From NCBI GenBank assembly GCA_902557585.1, contig CACEBA010000001.1, positions 1 to 47,004 on the forward strand: a stretch of DNA of 47,004 bases. Reading direction: 5' to 3'. This document shows positions 9,075 through 18,327 of the stretch, in pieces. Within the stretch, counting starts at the first letter, position 1; each line of letters begins with the position of its first letter. The notes beneath the pieces were generated by a model. The model was not told the origin of the DNA, did not search any database, and worked only from the letters and a program-made list of their open reading frames with translations. Source of the stretch: an uncultured Pelagibacteraceae bacterium (GTDB lineage Bacteria > Pseudomonadota > Alphaproteobacteria > Pelagibacterales > Pelagibacteraceae). The position numbers were made by a program, and so were the translations under genes.

Positions 9075-9692
9075 TTATCTTGAATAATATTCAATAACTA
9101 GATTAGGTTCCATTACTATTGGATAAGGAACTTCATCGAATTTTGGTGTTCTTACAAACTTGAACTTTTTATTTTTTTCATCCATCTGAATATACTCTGG
9201 AGTTTCTCTCTCCTTATTTGCTAAGGCAATATCAATAATTGCTAATTGTTTAGACTTATCTCTGATCTCTATAGAATCTTCTTCTTTAACTAGATAACTT
9301 CCAATGTTAACTTTTTTTCCGTTCACTTTAACATGACCATGATTAATTAGTTGTCTAGCTGAAAATATTGTCGTTGCAAATTTTGCTCTGTAAATCACTG
9401 CATCCAATCTTCTTTCAAGTAAACCTATTAAGTTTTCACCTGTATCACCTTTAAGCATTACAGCTTTTTTATAAATATTTCTAAATTGCCTCTCATTAAT
9501 ATTACCATAGTATGCTTTTAGTTTTTGCTTGGCTTGTAACTGAATTCCGTAGTCTGAAGGCTTTGAAGATCTAGTTTGGCCATGCTGTCCTGGTCCATAA
9601 GCTCTAGTATTAAATGGACTTTTTGGTCTTCCCCAAAGGTTAACCTTTAGTCTTCTATCTACTTTATGTTTAGAGTTTAATCTTTTTGTCAT
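9075..9692 (-). CDS. rpsD: 30S ribosomal protein S4
   Basis: Primary 16S rRNA-binding protein that starts assembly of the 30S body. The 205-residue protein has the N-terminal S4 region with [14 protein letters not shown] and PGQHGQ, followed by the S4 RNA-binding domain (about 93-155) with RRLDAVIYR and [15 protein letters not shown]. The zinc-finger cysteines of some S4 proteins are absent. The gene is last in the reverse cysS-cimA-DUF1989-trmJ run, but the 40-base gap before it holds a good promoter of its own, which fits the need for high expression. Confidence 0.97.
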   Translation of the reverse strand: MTKRLNSKHKVDRRLKVNLWGRPKSPFNTRAYGPGQHGQTRSSKPSDYGIQLQAKQKLKAYYGNINERQFRNIYKKAVMLKGDTGENLIGLLERRLDAVIYRAKFATTIFSARQLINHGHVKVNGKKVNIGSYLVKEEDSIEIRDKSKQLAIIDIALANKERETPEYIQMDEKNKKFKFVRTPKFDEVPYPIVMEPNLVIEYYSR

Positions 9693-9704
9693 GTAATAAT
9701 GGGG

Positions 9705-9732
9705 GTTATAAACCTACTCTTTGTTTTGTCAA
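9705..9732 (-). promoter_or_regulatory. Predicted rpsD promoter
   Basis: On the reverse strand TTGACA (9732-9727, perfect -35) is followed after 16 bases by TATAAC (9710-9705, five of six). The expected start is near 9698, only about six bases before the rpsD ATG, so there is no room for a ribosome binding site. The -35 directly abuts the trmJ stop codon. Confidence 0.65.
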
Positions 9733-10446
9733 TCAACGTTTTTTTCCTAAACTCGCAAATACGCTTGATAAAATACGTGTTTCCTTTGAAGATAATTCCA
9801 TTCTATAAAAAATATTTCTCAAGTTCTCGAGCATTATAGGTTTTTTTTCTTTAGGTTTGAAAAACCCTATGTCCTCTAAATTTTTAATACATAAATTAGT
9901 CATTGATAATATGTCTTTTTTAGAGGCTGCCTTAACTTTTTTAGACTTTTTAAAGCTAGAAATTTTTGAATTAATGCTGCCGTGCACTGCATGAGCAATT
10001 ACTATAAGACTATGAGACAAATTAAGAGATTTAAAATCAGGATTTGTTGGAATTTGAAGTGTATAATTTGCATAACTGATCTCATTATTAGACAAACCAG
10101 ATGCTTCGGATCCAAATAAAAAAGCTACTTTTTTTTTATAATCAATTTTTTTTAAATCTTCTAATTGAATATGTTTAATATTTTTATTTCTAAATCTAGC
10201 TGAGGTAGCAATTACAACATCTATATTTTTTAAAGCACGTTCTAAATTATCAAAATTTTTACTTTTAGTAATAATATTTTTTGCTCCAACAGATGTTGCT
10301 AAAATTTTGTCATTTGGATAAGTTGGTTTAGGATCTATTACAATCATTTTTTGAAAATTAAAATTTTTCATTGCCCGTGCGCAAGCACCTATATTTTCTG
10401 ACAGCTGAGGTTTATGTAAAATAAATGAAATATTTTTGTTTGACAT
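9733..10446 (-). CDS. trmJ: TrmJ-like tRNA 2'-O-methyltransferase (TrmH/SPOUT family)
   Basis: SPOUT methyltransferase expected to methylate the 2'-OH of tRNA nucleotide 32. The 237-residue protein has the three SPOUT motifs: ENIGACARAMKNF (about 17-29), LFGSEASGLSNNE (about 109-121) and IPTNPDFKSLNLSHS (about 131-145), whose knot binds S-adenosylmethionine. The N-terminal location of the knot and the C-terminal extension fit TrmJ better than TrmL. It follows the DUF1989 gene by two bases. Confidence 0.85.
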   Translation of the reverse strand: MSNKNISFILHKPQLSENIGACARAMKNFNFQKMIVIDPKPTYPNDKILATSVGAKNIITKSKNFDNLERALKNIDVVIATSARFRNKNIKHIQLEDLKKIDYKKKVAFLFGSEASGLSNNEISYANYTLQIPTNPDFKSLNLSHSLIVIAHAVHGSINSKISSFKKSKKVKAASKKDILSMTNLCIKNLEDIGFFKPKEKKPIMLENLRNIFYRMELSSKETRILSSVFASLGKKR

Positions 10447-10448
10447 AA

Positions 10449-11312
10449 TTATTTAATGCCGTGACTTCTATCATAATTTGAAATCTCAGATTTATCTAAA
10501 TCTTTTAAATATTTTTTTTCTGCTTGCCATAAACTTACTTTTAGTGGATAACATTTTGCAACATCAGAGGAGTGCTCTGATCCACAATCTCCTCCTGGGC
10601 AAGCTGAAAGAACTCCTAACAAATCTGTTTCTGCAAAAAATTCTAAATAATCACCTGGTCTTACAGGACTTGCTTTCATAAAGTATTGTTTAGTATCATT
10701 GGTAAATCCGGTTAGCATAAAAACATTTAAAACGTCATGAACTATTTTTTCAGCCTCATCAATTTTAAGTTTTTTTTCATTTACTAAAGCTCTAGTTAAA
10801 TTTGAATGACAACAATAATGATAATCATTACCTGAAAGAAGCTTAGAAGTATATGGGTCACACCGTGTTCCAATTACATCGTGTACTGATCCACCATCTT
10901 CATCATAATCATACCAATCTAGTGAGTCCCATGTAATAGTAGCTAAAGATCTTAGATAAGGAAAGCTACTAAACATTTTATCACCTACGGAAAGATGTGT
11001 TCCATAAAGAGCTCTTGTTTTTCCAGAATAAAATTTTTCATTTAAATTACTGAGATTGAAAAGATTTAAGTCACCAACTTGTGGACCTTCTATGCTTTCA
11101 ATTCTAAAAAATTCACCTTTTTTTACTTCGAAAGTTTTGGCATCTCTAGGGGGAATTATAATTTCATTTTTTTTAGTCATATCTTTTCTTGCTAAATGTA
11201 AAAAATTTAAATTTTTTTCATCAATATTATTGTTAGGGTAGCAGACAACTGGTTTTGCGCCAATTCTCTCATTAATATCTTTTGGTTTGATTGAAAACTT
11301 TTTGATCTTCAT
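10449..11312 (-). CDS. DUF1989 / urea carboxylase-associated family protein
   Basis: This 287-residue protein shows the DUF1989 pattern: IPPRDAKTFEVKKGEFFRI (about 52-70), EGPQVGDLNLFN (about 74-85), and a cluster of Cys and His (RCDPYTS, YHYCCHSNLTRAL, CPGGDCGSEHS) likely to bind metal. Relatives sit next to urea carboxylase genes or are annotated as aminomethyltransferase-related, but the reaction is not known. No urea carboxylase lies here. It is sandwiched between cimA and trmJ with two-base gaps, so cotranscription is likely while a functional link is not obvious. Confidence 0.75.
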   Translation of the reverse strand: MKIKKFSIKPKDINERIGAKPVVCYPNNNIDEKNLNFLHLARKDMTKKNEIIIPPRDAKTFEVKKGEFFRIESIEGPQVGDLNLFNLSNLNEKFYSGKTRALYGTHLSVGDKMFSSFPYLRSLATITWDSLDWYDYDEDGGSVHDVIGTRCDPYTSKLLSGNDYHYCCHSNLTRALVNEKKLKIDEAEKIVHDVLNVFMLTGFTNDTKQYFMKASPVRPGDYLEFFAETDLLGVLSACPGGDCGSEHSSDVAKCYPLKVSLWQAEKKYLKDLDKSEISNYDRSHGIK

Positions 11313-11314
11313 CC

Positions 11315-12916
11315 CTAAAGACTAGCAGGAGCGTTATCTTTATAAAGTTTATAATCTAAACTATCGATAAGTGCTTTAAAGGAAGCATCAATAATATTAG
11401 GAGAAACACCTATAGTAAACCAATTTAACCCTTTAGAGTCTGTACTTTCAATACTAACTCTAGTTACGGCCTCCGTTCCTGTGTTTAAAATTCTAACTTT
11501 ATAGTCTAACAACTTAAGATCTTTTAAATATTCAGAATATTTCGCTAGTTTATTTACATTTTTTCTGATTGCATTATCTAATGCATGGACTGGGCCATTA
11601 CCCTCTCCCTCACATAAAATTTTTTGACCGTCAACTTCTAAATGAGCTTTAGCAACAGAAATTATCTTTCCAGTAGAATCTTTTTTAACAGAAACATCAT
11701 ACTCATTGATTGAAATATATCTTGGTATTTCGCCCATAAGTCTTCTTGCTAATAACTCAAATGATGCATCGGCTCCATCATAACTAAAGCCAGTAAACTC
11801 CCTGTCTTTTACTTCTTCTAAAAGTTTTTTAATTTTAGGATCATGTTTTTCTATTTTAATTCCAATAGAATTAAGTCTAGACATAATATTTGATTGACCC
11901 GATTGATCTGAAACAACTATATTTCTATTATTACCTACTTCTTCAGGATTTATATGCTCATAGGTTTTTGGATCCTTTTGAACTGCAGAAACATGCATTC
12001 CACCTTTATGTGAAAATGCAGATGCTCCAACATATGGTAAATGCTTATTTGGTTTTCTATTAAGTAATTCATCTAGCAATCTGGAGCATTGTGTTAACTT
12101 TTTTAAGTTTTCAGGTTTGATATTTATCTGGTATTTATCATAAAAATCTTTTTTTAAAAAAAAGGTAGGGATTAGTGATGTTAAGTTTGCATTACCACAT
12201 CTTTCTCCTAGTCCATTTATTGTTCCTTGAACCTGTCTTACACCTGCTTGAACTGCCATTAAACTATTCGCAACGGCATTTTCTGTGTCGTTGTGAGCGT
12301 GAATTCCCAGGTTTTTTCCAGGTATATGTTTTGTAACATCTGAGACAATTTTTTCTACTTCATGAGGAAGTGTTCCTCCATTTGTATCACATAATACAAT
12401 CCATCTTGCTCCATTATCGTAAGCAGATTTTAAACAAGCTAGTGCATAATCGGCATTAGCCTTATATCCATCAAAAAAATGTTCTGCATCAAACATAAAT
12501 TCTTTTCCTGATTTAACAACATGCTTTGTGCTTTCGCTAATATTGTTGAGATTTTCTTCATTCGAGATGCCGAGTGCTACATCAACTTGAAAATCCCATG
12601 ATTTACCAAAGAGACAAACAGATTTACTTTTTGAATTAATTAATGAGGATAACATAGGATCGTTTTCAGCACTATGCTCAGACTTTTTAGTCATACCAAA
12701 TGCGGTTAATTTGGCTGATTTGAAATTGTGATCTTTATTAAAAAATTCTGTATCGGTTGGATTTGCTCCTGGCCAACCTCCCTCTATATAATCAATACCT
12801 AATTGATCTAACGTAGTAGATATTTTTTCTTTATCATCTAAAGAAAAATCAACACCTTGAGTTTGCGCCCCATCTCGTAGTGTTGTGTCAAATATATATA
12901 ATTGTTCTTTACTCAT
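11315..12916 (-). CDS. cimA: (R)-citramalate synthase
   Basis: Condenses pyruvate and acetyl-CoA to citramalate, giving a threonine-independent route to 2-oxobutyrate and isoleucine. The 533-residue protein has the DRE-TIM barrel start FDTTLRDGAQTQG (about 8-20; the DGAQ form marks CimA rather than isopropylmalate synthase), IHAHNDTENAVANS with the HxH metal ligands (about 203), and NGLGERCGNANL. A C-terminal LeuA-type allosteric domain (about 390-525) should allow isoleucine feedback. Start overlaps the cysS stop by four bases. Confidence 0.93.
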   Translation of the reverse strand: MSKEQLYIFDTTLRDGAQTQGVDFSLDDKEKISTTLDQLGIDYIEGGWPGANPTDTEFFNKDHNFKSAKLTAFGMTKKSEHSAENDPMLSSLINSKSKSVCLFGKSWDFQVDVALGISNEENLNNISESTKHVVKSGKEFMFDAEHFFDGYKANADYALACLKSAYDNGARWIVLCDTNGGTLPHEVEKIVSDVTKHIPGKNLGIHAHNDTENAVANSLMAVQAGVRQVQGTINGLGERCGNANLTSLIPTFFLKKDFYDKYQINIKPENLKKLTQCSRLLDELLNRKPNKHLPYVGASAFSHKGGMHVSAVQKDPKTYEHINPEEVGNNRNIVVSDQSGQSNIMSRLNSIGIKIEKHDPKIKKLLEEVKDREFTGFSYDGADASFELLARRLMGEIPRYISINEYDVSVKKDSTGKIISVAKAHLEVDGQKILCEGEGNGPVHALDNAIRKNVNKLAKYSEYLKDLKLLDYKVRILNTGTEAVTRVSIESTDSKGLNWFTIGVSPNIIDASFKALIDSLDYKLYKDNAPASL

Positions 12917-14268
12917 TTAAATTTCCACGTCGTTTTACCATCTTTATCTTCTATTAAAACACCTTTGTCTAAAAGGTTGTCTCTTATTTTGTCAGCTTCT
13001 TCATAGTTTTTATCTTCTCTAGCTTTATCTCTAAGTTTAATTTTATTTAAAATCTCAGCTTCGTTTATCAAAATATTATTTTTCTTAAATTCAAGCCATT
13101 GACTTTCTGTTTCATTTAATAATCCAATAAAATTACATGCAGAATTAAATAATATTTTATCAGATGAATTACCTTTCTGAGCTTTTTCATACAATTTATG
13201 AAGATTAGCAATGTATCCAGGAGTATTTAAGTCGTCATATAGTGGTTTTAAAATTTCTTCATCAATTTCTACAGCTTGATGATCAGATAAATAGACATTA
13301 TACCATTTATTAATTGTATTATGACAATCACTTAAAAGTTTATCATTCCAGTCTAATGGCTGTTTATAATGGGCACTCATTAAAGCTAATCTCAATACTT
13401 GACCACTTACTTTTTTTCTAAAATTCTTAATTTTTAAAATATTACCTTGCGATTTAGCCATTTTTTCATTCGACATGGTTATAAACGCATTATGTAACCA
13501 GTAGTTTGCAAAAACTTTTGTATCATTTGCACATCTTGATTGAGCAATTTCGTTTTCATGATGTGGAAATAATAAGTCTATACCACCTCCATGAATATCA
13601 AATTCGTTCCCGAGAAATTTTTTTGACATTGCTGAACACTCTAAATGCCAACCAGGTCTACCATTGCCCCAAGGAGAGTCCCAAGAGGGTTCGTCATTTT
13701 TAGATGGTTTCCATAATACAAAATCTTCTGAATTTTTTTTATTGTCACTTATTTCAACCCTTGATCCAGCAATTAATTCTTTTATATTTTTATTAGAAAG
13801 TTTTCCATAATCTTTGAATTTATTTACTTCAAAATAAACATGTTCATTAACTGCATAAGCGAAACCTTTTTTAATTAAGACAGAAATCATTTCCACCATT
13901 AAATCAATATGTTCGGTAGCTTTTGGTTGGTGTGTAGGGTTGTCACAATTTAAATACTCACAATCCATCTCAAAACTATTAATAACTGTATTTGTTAATT
14001 CAGATATTGAAATATTATTCTCTTTTGAAAAATTTATTATTTTGTCATCAACATCAGTTATATTTCTGACATAGGTAACTTTAGAATATTTTTTTTTAAA
14101 AATTTTATAAAGGACATCAAAAACTACAATAGGTCTTGCGTTGCCAATATGTGGATCATCGTAGACTGTTGGACCACAAACGTACATTCTGATATTTTTT
14201 TCATCAATAGGGACAAACTTTTCTTTTTTGTTATTTAGATTATTAGTTAAAAAAATATCATTACTCAT
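12913..14268 (-). CDS. cysS: Cysteinyl-tRNA synthetase
   Basis: Charges tRNA-Cys. Class I synthetase of 451 residues with the HIGN signature in VYDDPHIGNARP (about 35-46), the KMAKSQGN loop (KMSKS equivalent, about 268-275), and zinc ligands in MYVCGPTVYD, WHLECSAMS and FPHHENEIAQS. The C-terminal DALR anticodon domain is short but present. It opens the reverse operon that continues with cimA. A hairpin with a T run lies just upstream, after nadE, so cysS probably has its own start or depends on read-through. Confidence 0.97.
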   Translation of the reverse strand: MSNDIFLTNNLNNKKEKFVPIDEKNIRMYVCGPTVYDDPHIGNARPIVVFDVLYKIFKKKYSKVTYVRNITDVDDKIINFSKENNISISELTNTVINSFEMDCEYLNCDNPTHQPKATEHIDLMVEMISVLIKKGFAYAVNEHVYFEVNKFKDYGKLSNKNIKELIAGSRVEISDNKKNSEDFVLWKPSKNDEPSWDSPWGNGRPGWHLECSAMSKKFLGNEFDIHGGGIDLLFPHHENEIAQSRCANDTKVFANYWLHNAFITMSNEKMAKSQGNILKIKNFRKKVSGQVLRLALMSAHYKQPLDWNDKLLSDCHNTINKWYNVYLSDHQAVEIDEEILKPLYDDLNTPGYIANLHKLYEKAQKGNSSDKILFNSACNFIGLLNETESQWLEFKKNNILINEAEILNKIKLRDKAREDKNYEEADKIRDNLLDKGVLIEDKDGKTTWKFK

Positions 14269-14289
14269 GATTTTAGGAATATACTTAAA

Positions 14290-14311
14290 AAATAGATTTG
14301 TGAATCTATTT
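14290..14311 (-). terminator. Hairpin plus T run after nadE, before cysS
   Basis: A perfect 9-base stem (AAATAGATT / AATCTATTT) with a four-base loop starts three bases after the nadE stop codon. On the reverse strand the stem runs into six T. It ends about 20 bases before the cysS ATG. The stem is AT-rich, so efficiency may be modest. Confidence 0.6.
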
Positions 14312-14313
14312 GA

Positions 14314-15051
14314 TTAATTTGGAATTATGCATACTGGAATTGGCTCCATTTTATGCATATTTTGTTTTCTAATTGTTTCGTATTTCGATCGATTCGCAGA
14401 TTTTGGATTGGTCATTGCTTCTTCTAATTCTTCATATTTTAAACCTAACTGACCTTCGTCTGTTCTTCCATCGTCCCACAATCCATCAGTAGGAGCTGCA
14501 TCAATGATTTCTTTTAAAATTCCGAGTTCTTTTCCAAGTTCCCAAATTTGTGTCTTATTGCAATCTGCTATTGGCGAAATATCAACTCCACCATCACCAT
14601 ATTTTGTATAAAAACCGACTCCAAAATCTTCTACTTTATTACCTGTTCCGACAACAATTCCTTTATTTGCTGCTGCAACTTGATAAAGAGTTGTCATTCT
14701 TAATCTTGCTCTAGAATTTGCCATTCCATGCTCATCACCAAATTTTGATAAGCTTGCATTAAAAGCTAAAAATAATTCATCTAAATTAATTGTGTGTGCC
14801 TCTACATTTTCGAAGTTCTTAGTAAGCCATTCCTGATGTTTAAGGCTTAAATCATGTTGATGTGATTTTTGTCTTATGGGCATTGATAAAACAATTGTTT
14901 TTAATCCAGTCATTGCACTTAAAGTACTAGAAACAGAAGAGTCAATTCCTCCTGAAATTCCAATAACCAAAGCCTCTGCTCTTTTAGGCATGTTGTGTGC
15001 ATAATCTTTTATCCAATTTGAGATAAATTTTACTTTTTTTGAAGTATTCAT
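14314..15051 (-). CDS. nadE: NAD synthetase, ammonia-dependent type
   Basis: Last step of NAD synthesis, amidating nicotinic acid adenine dinucleotide with ATP. The 245-residue protein has the PP-loop SGGIDSS (about 33-39), GTGNKVEDFGVGFYTKYGD (about 136-154) and WELGKELGI, with the usual C-terminal Lys/Arg region. The glutaminase (nitrilase) domain of the long form is missing, so free ammonia or a separate glutaminase must supply nitrogen. It lies between DAHP synthase and cysS, with palindromic gaps on both sides. Confidence 0.93.
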   Translation of the reverse strand: MNTSKKVKFISNWIKDYAHNMPKRAEALVIGISGGIDSSVSSTLSAMTGLKTIVLSMPIRQKSHQHDLSLKHQEWLTKNFENVEAHTINLDELFLAFNASLSKFGDEHGMANSRARLRMTTLYQVAAANKGIVVGTGNKVEDFGVGFYTKYGDGGVDISPIADCNKTQIWELGKELGILKEIIDAAPTDGLWDDGRTDEGQLGLKYEELEEAMTNPKSANRSKYETIRKQNMHKMEPIPVCIIPN

Positions 15052-15058
15052 AATTTTC

Positions 15059-15082
15059 TTTTAATAAAAATTTTTATTAAAA
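15059..15082. repeat. 24-base perfect AT-only palindrome before nadE
   Basis: Two 12-base arms (TTTTAATAAAAA and its complement) meet with no spacer, 8 bases upstream of the nadE ATG. A second small inverted repeat, TTAAAAC-AA-GTTTTAA (15077-15092), overlaps it and reaches the end of the DAHP synthase gene. It may be a weak terminator for DAHP synthase or a protein-binding site. Confidence 0.6.
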
Positions 15083-15088
15083 CAAGTT

Positions 15089-16468
15089 TTAAGATGCCGC
15101 TTGAATTGTATTTTTGGAATAAGTGCTATTCTTTTTAATCTCATCTGAAATTAAAAAGGCTAATTCCAAAGCTTGATCCGAGTTCAATCTTGGATCGCAA
15201 TGCGTATGATATCTGCTAGATAAATCTGCATCTGAAATTTTTCTTGCACCACCAGTACATTCTGTCACATCTTGTCCAGTCATTTCAACATGTAGACCAC
15301 CTGCATACGTTCCCTCTGATTGATGTATGCCAAAAACATTTTTAACTTCATTGACTACATTGTTGAAAGGTCTGGTTTTAAAGCCAGTAGTTGATACAAT
15401 GGTGTTTCCATGCATTGGATCACAGGACCAAATAACATTTAGTCCCTCTTTTTTTATTCCTCTAATCAACTTCGGTAAAAATTTTTCAACATTTTGATGT
15501 CCAAATCTTGATATCAAAGTTATTTTACCTTTTTCATTTTTTGGATTTAGCACTTCACAAATTTTTGCAATTTCATCAGGTTTTGAAGTTGGACCACATT
15601 TAATTCCAATTGGATTTTCAATTCCTTTACAAAATTCAATATGACCACCATCTAATTGTCTTGTTCTATCTCCAATCCAAACAAAATGAGCTGATGTATC
15701 ATGATATTCACCAGTGGTTGAGTCAACTCTAGTCATGCTCTCTTCAAACGGTAAATGTAAAGCTTCGTGAGATGTCCAGAAATTTACTGTATATAATCTA
15801 TTATTGAAATCAGATGTAATTCCACATGCTTCCATAAATGCTAAAGCATCAGCTATTTTATCTTCTAAATCTTTAAATTTTTTAGCTTGTGGACTTTTTT
15901 TAATATAGTCTAAATTCCATAAATGCACTTTATTTAAATCAGCAAAACCTCCTTTAGAGAATGCTCTTAATAAATTTAATGTAGATGCCGACTGTGAGTA
16001 GGCTTTATACATTCTCTTTGGGTCTGGTCTTCTTGCTTTTTCTGTAAATTCAATTGAATTAATATTGTCACCTAAATAACTTGGTAATTCTTTTTCTCCC
16101 TGTTTCTCTGTAGGCGCACTTCTAGGTTTTGAGAACTGACCTGCAATTCTTCCAAGTTTTACAACAGGTAGTGATGCAGAATAAGTAAGGATTAAGGACA
16201 TTTGAAGTATTACTTTAAATGTATCTCGGATATTGTCTGGATGAAATTCTGCAAAACTTTCAGCACAATCTCCTCCTTGAAGAAGAAAAGCTTTACCCTC
16301 TGAGACTTTAGCAAGTTGATCTTTCAGGTGTCTCGTCTCTCCAGCAAATACTAGTGGAGGAAAAGTTTTTAATTTATTTAATACAGAGCTTAGCTCCTGC
16401 TCATCATCATAAGTAGGTATGTGCTTTACAGGATACTTCCTCCAACTATTAATTTTCCAATTTTTCAT
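15089..16468 (-). CDS. Class II (plant-type) DAHP synthase
   Basis: First step of the shikimate pathway: phosphoenolpyruvate plus erythrose 4-phosphate to DAHP. The 459-residue protein carries AGETRHLKDQLA, LLQGGDCAESFAEF (metal-binding Cys, about 80-92), GRIAGQFSKPRS and WSCDPMHGNT (about 348), all class II motifs with no similarity to AroF/G/H. I use the ATG at 16468, after a weak GGTTGA, instead of the TTG two codons earlier. No fused chorismate mutase is seen. Confidence 0.93.
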   Translation of the reverse strand: MKNWKINSWRKYPVKHIPTYDDEQELSSVLNKLKTFPPLVFAGETRHLKDQLAKVSEGKAFLLQGGDCAESFAEFHPDNIRDTFKVILQMSLILTYSASLPVVKLGRIAGQFSKPRSAPTEKQGEKELPSYLGDNINSIEFTEKARRPDPKRMYKAYSQSASTLNLLRAFSKGGFADLNKVHLWNLDYIKKSPQAKKFKDLEDKIADALAFMEACGITSDFNNRLYTVNFWTSHEALHLPFEESMTRVDSTTGEYHDTSAHFVWIGDRTRQLDGGHIEFCKGIENPIGIKCGPTSKPDEIAKICEVLNPKNEKGKITLISRFGHQNVEKFLPKLIRGIKKEGLNVIWSCDPMHGNTIVSTTGFKTRPFNNVVNEVKNVFGIHQSEGTYAGGLHVEMTGQDVTECTGGARKISDADLSSRYHTHCDPRLNSDQALELAFLISDEIKKNSTYSKNTIQAAS

Positions 16469-16503
16469 ATTCAACCTGAAAGTGTTTTAACAGAGTTTTA
16501 ACA

Positions 16504-18324
16504 TTATTCAACAGTGACAGATTTAGCCAAATTTCTGGGCTTATCTATATCATATCCTTTTTTAAGTGCAGAATAGTAAGCTAATTTTTGAAGAGGTATC
16601 GTCAAAAGGAAGGGTAGTAAATCCTCGTTCGTATTTTCAACCTCAATAGTTTCCCAAATATTTTCAGATACAATTTCATCTGTACTTTTGTTTGTAATCA
16701 GTAAAACTTTTGCGCCTCTTGCTATCACTTCCTGCATATTTGAAATAGTTTTTTTATAATAATTATCTCTTGGTGCCAAAACTACTACTGGCATTCCATC
16801 CTCTATTAATGCGAGAGGTCCGTGCTTCATTTCACCTGCTGGGTAGCCCTCAGCGTGAACATATGATAATTCTTTTAATTTCAAGGCTCCCTCGAGTGCT
16901 ATTGGAAATGAAAAACCTCTTCCTAAAAACATCGAACCTTTTGCCTCATTAAATGTTGACGATATTGCTTGAATTTCATTATCTATTAATAGTGATTTTT
17001 CAATCAAACTTGGTAAATTTTGTAAATCTTTAATTTTTTCCTTGTAAATTTCTTTGTTAATTTCATTTCTTAAATATCCTAACTTCAAAGCTAAAATATA
17101 TAAGATAAGTATTTGTCCTAAAAAAGCTTTAGTAGAAGCTACACCAATTTCTGGGCCACAGTGTATTGGTAAAACAAAATTAGAGTCTCTCGCAATTGAA
17201 CTTTCAATAACATTTACTACAGCACAAGTTTTCATTTTATTTTTATTACATAAATCTAGTGCCGCATAAGTGTCAGCAGTTTCTCCGGATTGTGAGACGA
17301 ACACATATAAGGTATCTTGTTTAAATCTATTTTTTCGGTATCTAAATTCAGATGCAATATCAATATTAACATCCAGCATTGTTAGCTCCTCAAACCAATA
17401 TTTAGCCATAAGACAAGAATGGTATGCAGTACCACAACCTATTAGAGTTATTGAATTGATTTCTTTTATTTCCCAAGGAAAATTCATGATATTGATATCC
17501 AAATTTGTTTTATCGGTATATTCTTTTATTCCTGTCTTTATTGTAGTTGGCTGTTCTTCTATTTCCTTAGCCATAAAATGTTTAAAGTCTCCTTTATCAT
17601 AACTAGCCTCATCCGATGATAGTTCTAAGATTTTTTTATTTATTTTTTTTCCCTCAACATTAAAAAAATTGACTTGATCATTTTTGATAATGCAAAATTC
17701 ACCATCATCAAGATAGGTAATTTTATTTGTCATTGATTTTAACGCGTATGAGTCTGATCCAAGATAATTTTCGTTTGGTCCATAACCAACAGCTAAAGGC
17801 GATCCTCTTCGAGCACCAACTATCAAGTCAGGAATGTCTCTAAAAATAATTCCAAGTGCAAAGCTACCGTGTAGCTGTTTTAAAGTATTTGTAATCGCTT
17901 CTTCTAAATCATAAGTTTTTAAATTTTCAGTAATAAGATGAACGATTACCTCTGTGTCAGTTTGTGATTTAAACTTATGACCTTTGTTAATTAAATACTT
18001 TTTTAGTATAGTTGAGTTTTCAATTATTCCATTATGAACAACTGAAACGTTATGAGATGAGTGAGGATGAGCATTAACACTATTTGGAACACCATGAGTT
18101 GCCCATCTCACATGTCCTATACCTATATTTCCTTTTAAATTTTTTAAATCAAAAATTTTTTCTAAACTATTTACACGACCTTCAGATTTAACCTCATTAA
18201 TTTGACCCCCAAAAAGAGTGGCAATGCCCGCAGAATCATATCCTCTATACTCAAGTTTCTTTAGAGAATTTATAATACTGACAGATACAGGTTTGTTACT
18301 TGAAATTCCAACAATACCACACAT
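16504..18324 (-). CDS. glmS: Glutamine-fructose-6-phosphate aminotransferase (isomerizing)
   Basis: Makes glucosamine 6-phosphate, the entry to peptidoglycan and lipopolysaccharide amino sugars. The 606-residue enzyme begins MCGIVGI, leaving Cys2 as the glutaminase nucleophile. It has RGYDSAGIA and GHVRWATHG in the Ntn domain (1-240), then two SIS sugar-isomerase domains with VSQSGETADT (about 343) and the C-terminal DKPRNLAKSVTVE. It starts three bases after the glmU-type gene, forming a two-gene amino-sugar operon. No glmS ribozyme-like leader fits in that gap. Confidence 0.97.
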   Translation of the reverse strand: MCGIVGISSNKPVSVSIINSLKKLEYRGYDSAGIATLFGGQINEVKSEGRVNSLEKIFDLKNLKGNIGIGHVRWATHGVPNSVNAHPHSSHNVSVVHNGIIENSTILKKYLINKGHKFKSQTDTEVIVHLITENLKTYDLEEAITNTLKQLHGSFALGIIFRDIPDLIVGARRGSPLAVGYGPNENYLGSDSYALKSMTNKITYLDDGEFCIIKNDQVNFFNVEGKKINKKILELSSDEASYDKGDFKHFMAKEIEEQPTTIKTGIKEYTDKTNLDINIMNFPWEIKEINSITLIGCGTAYHSCLMAKYWFEELTMLDVNIDIASEFRYRKNRFKQDTLYVFVSQSGETADTYAALDLCNKNKMKTCAVVNVIESSIARDSNFVLPIHCGPEIGVASTKAFLGQILILYILALKLGYLRNEINKEIYKEKIKDLQNLPSLIEKSLLIDNEIQAISSTFNEAKGSMFLGRGFSFPIALEGALKLKELSYVHAEGYPAGEMKHGPLALIEDGMPVVVLAPRDNYYKKTISNMQEVIARGAKVLLITNKSTDEIVSENIWETIEVENTNEDLLPFLLTIPLQKLAYYSALKKGYDIDKPRNLAKSVTVE

Positions 18325-18327
18325 AAT

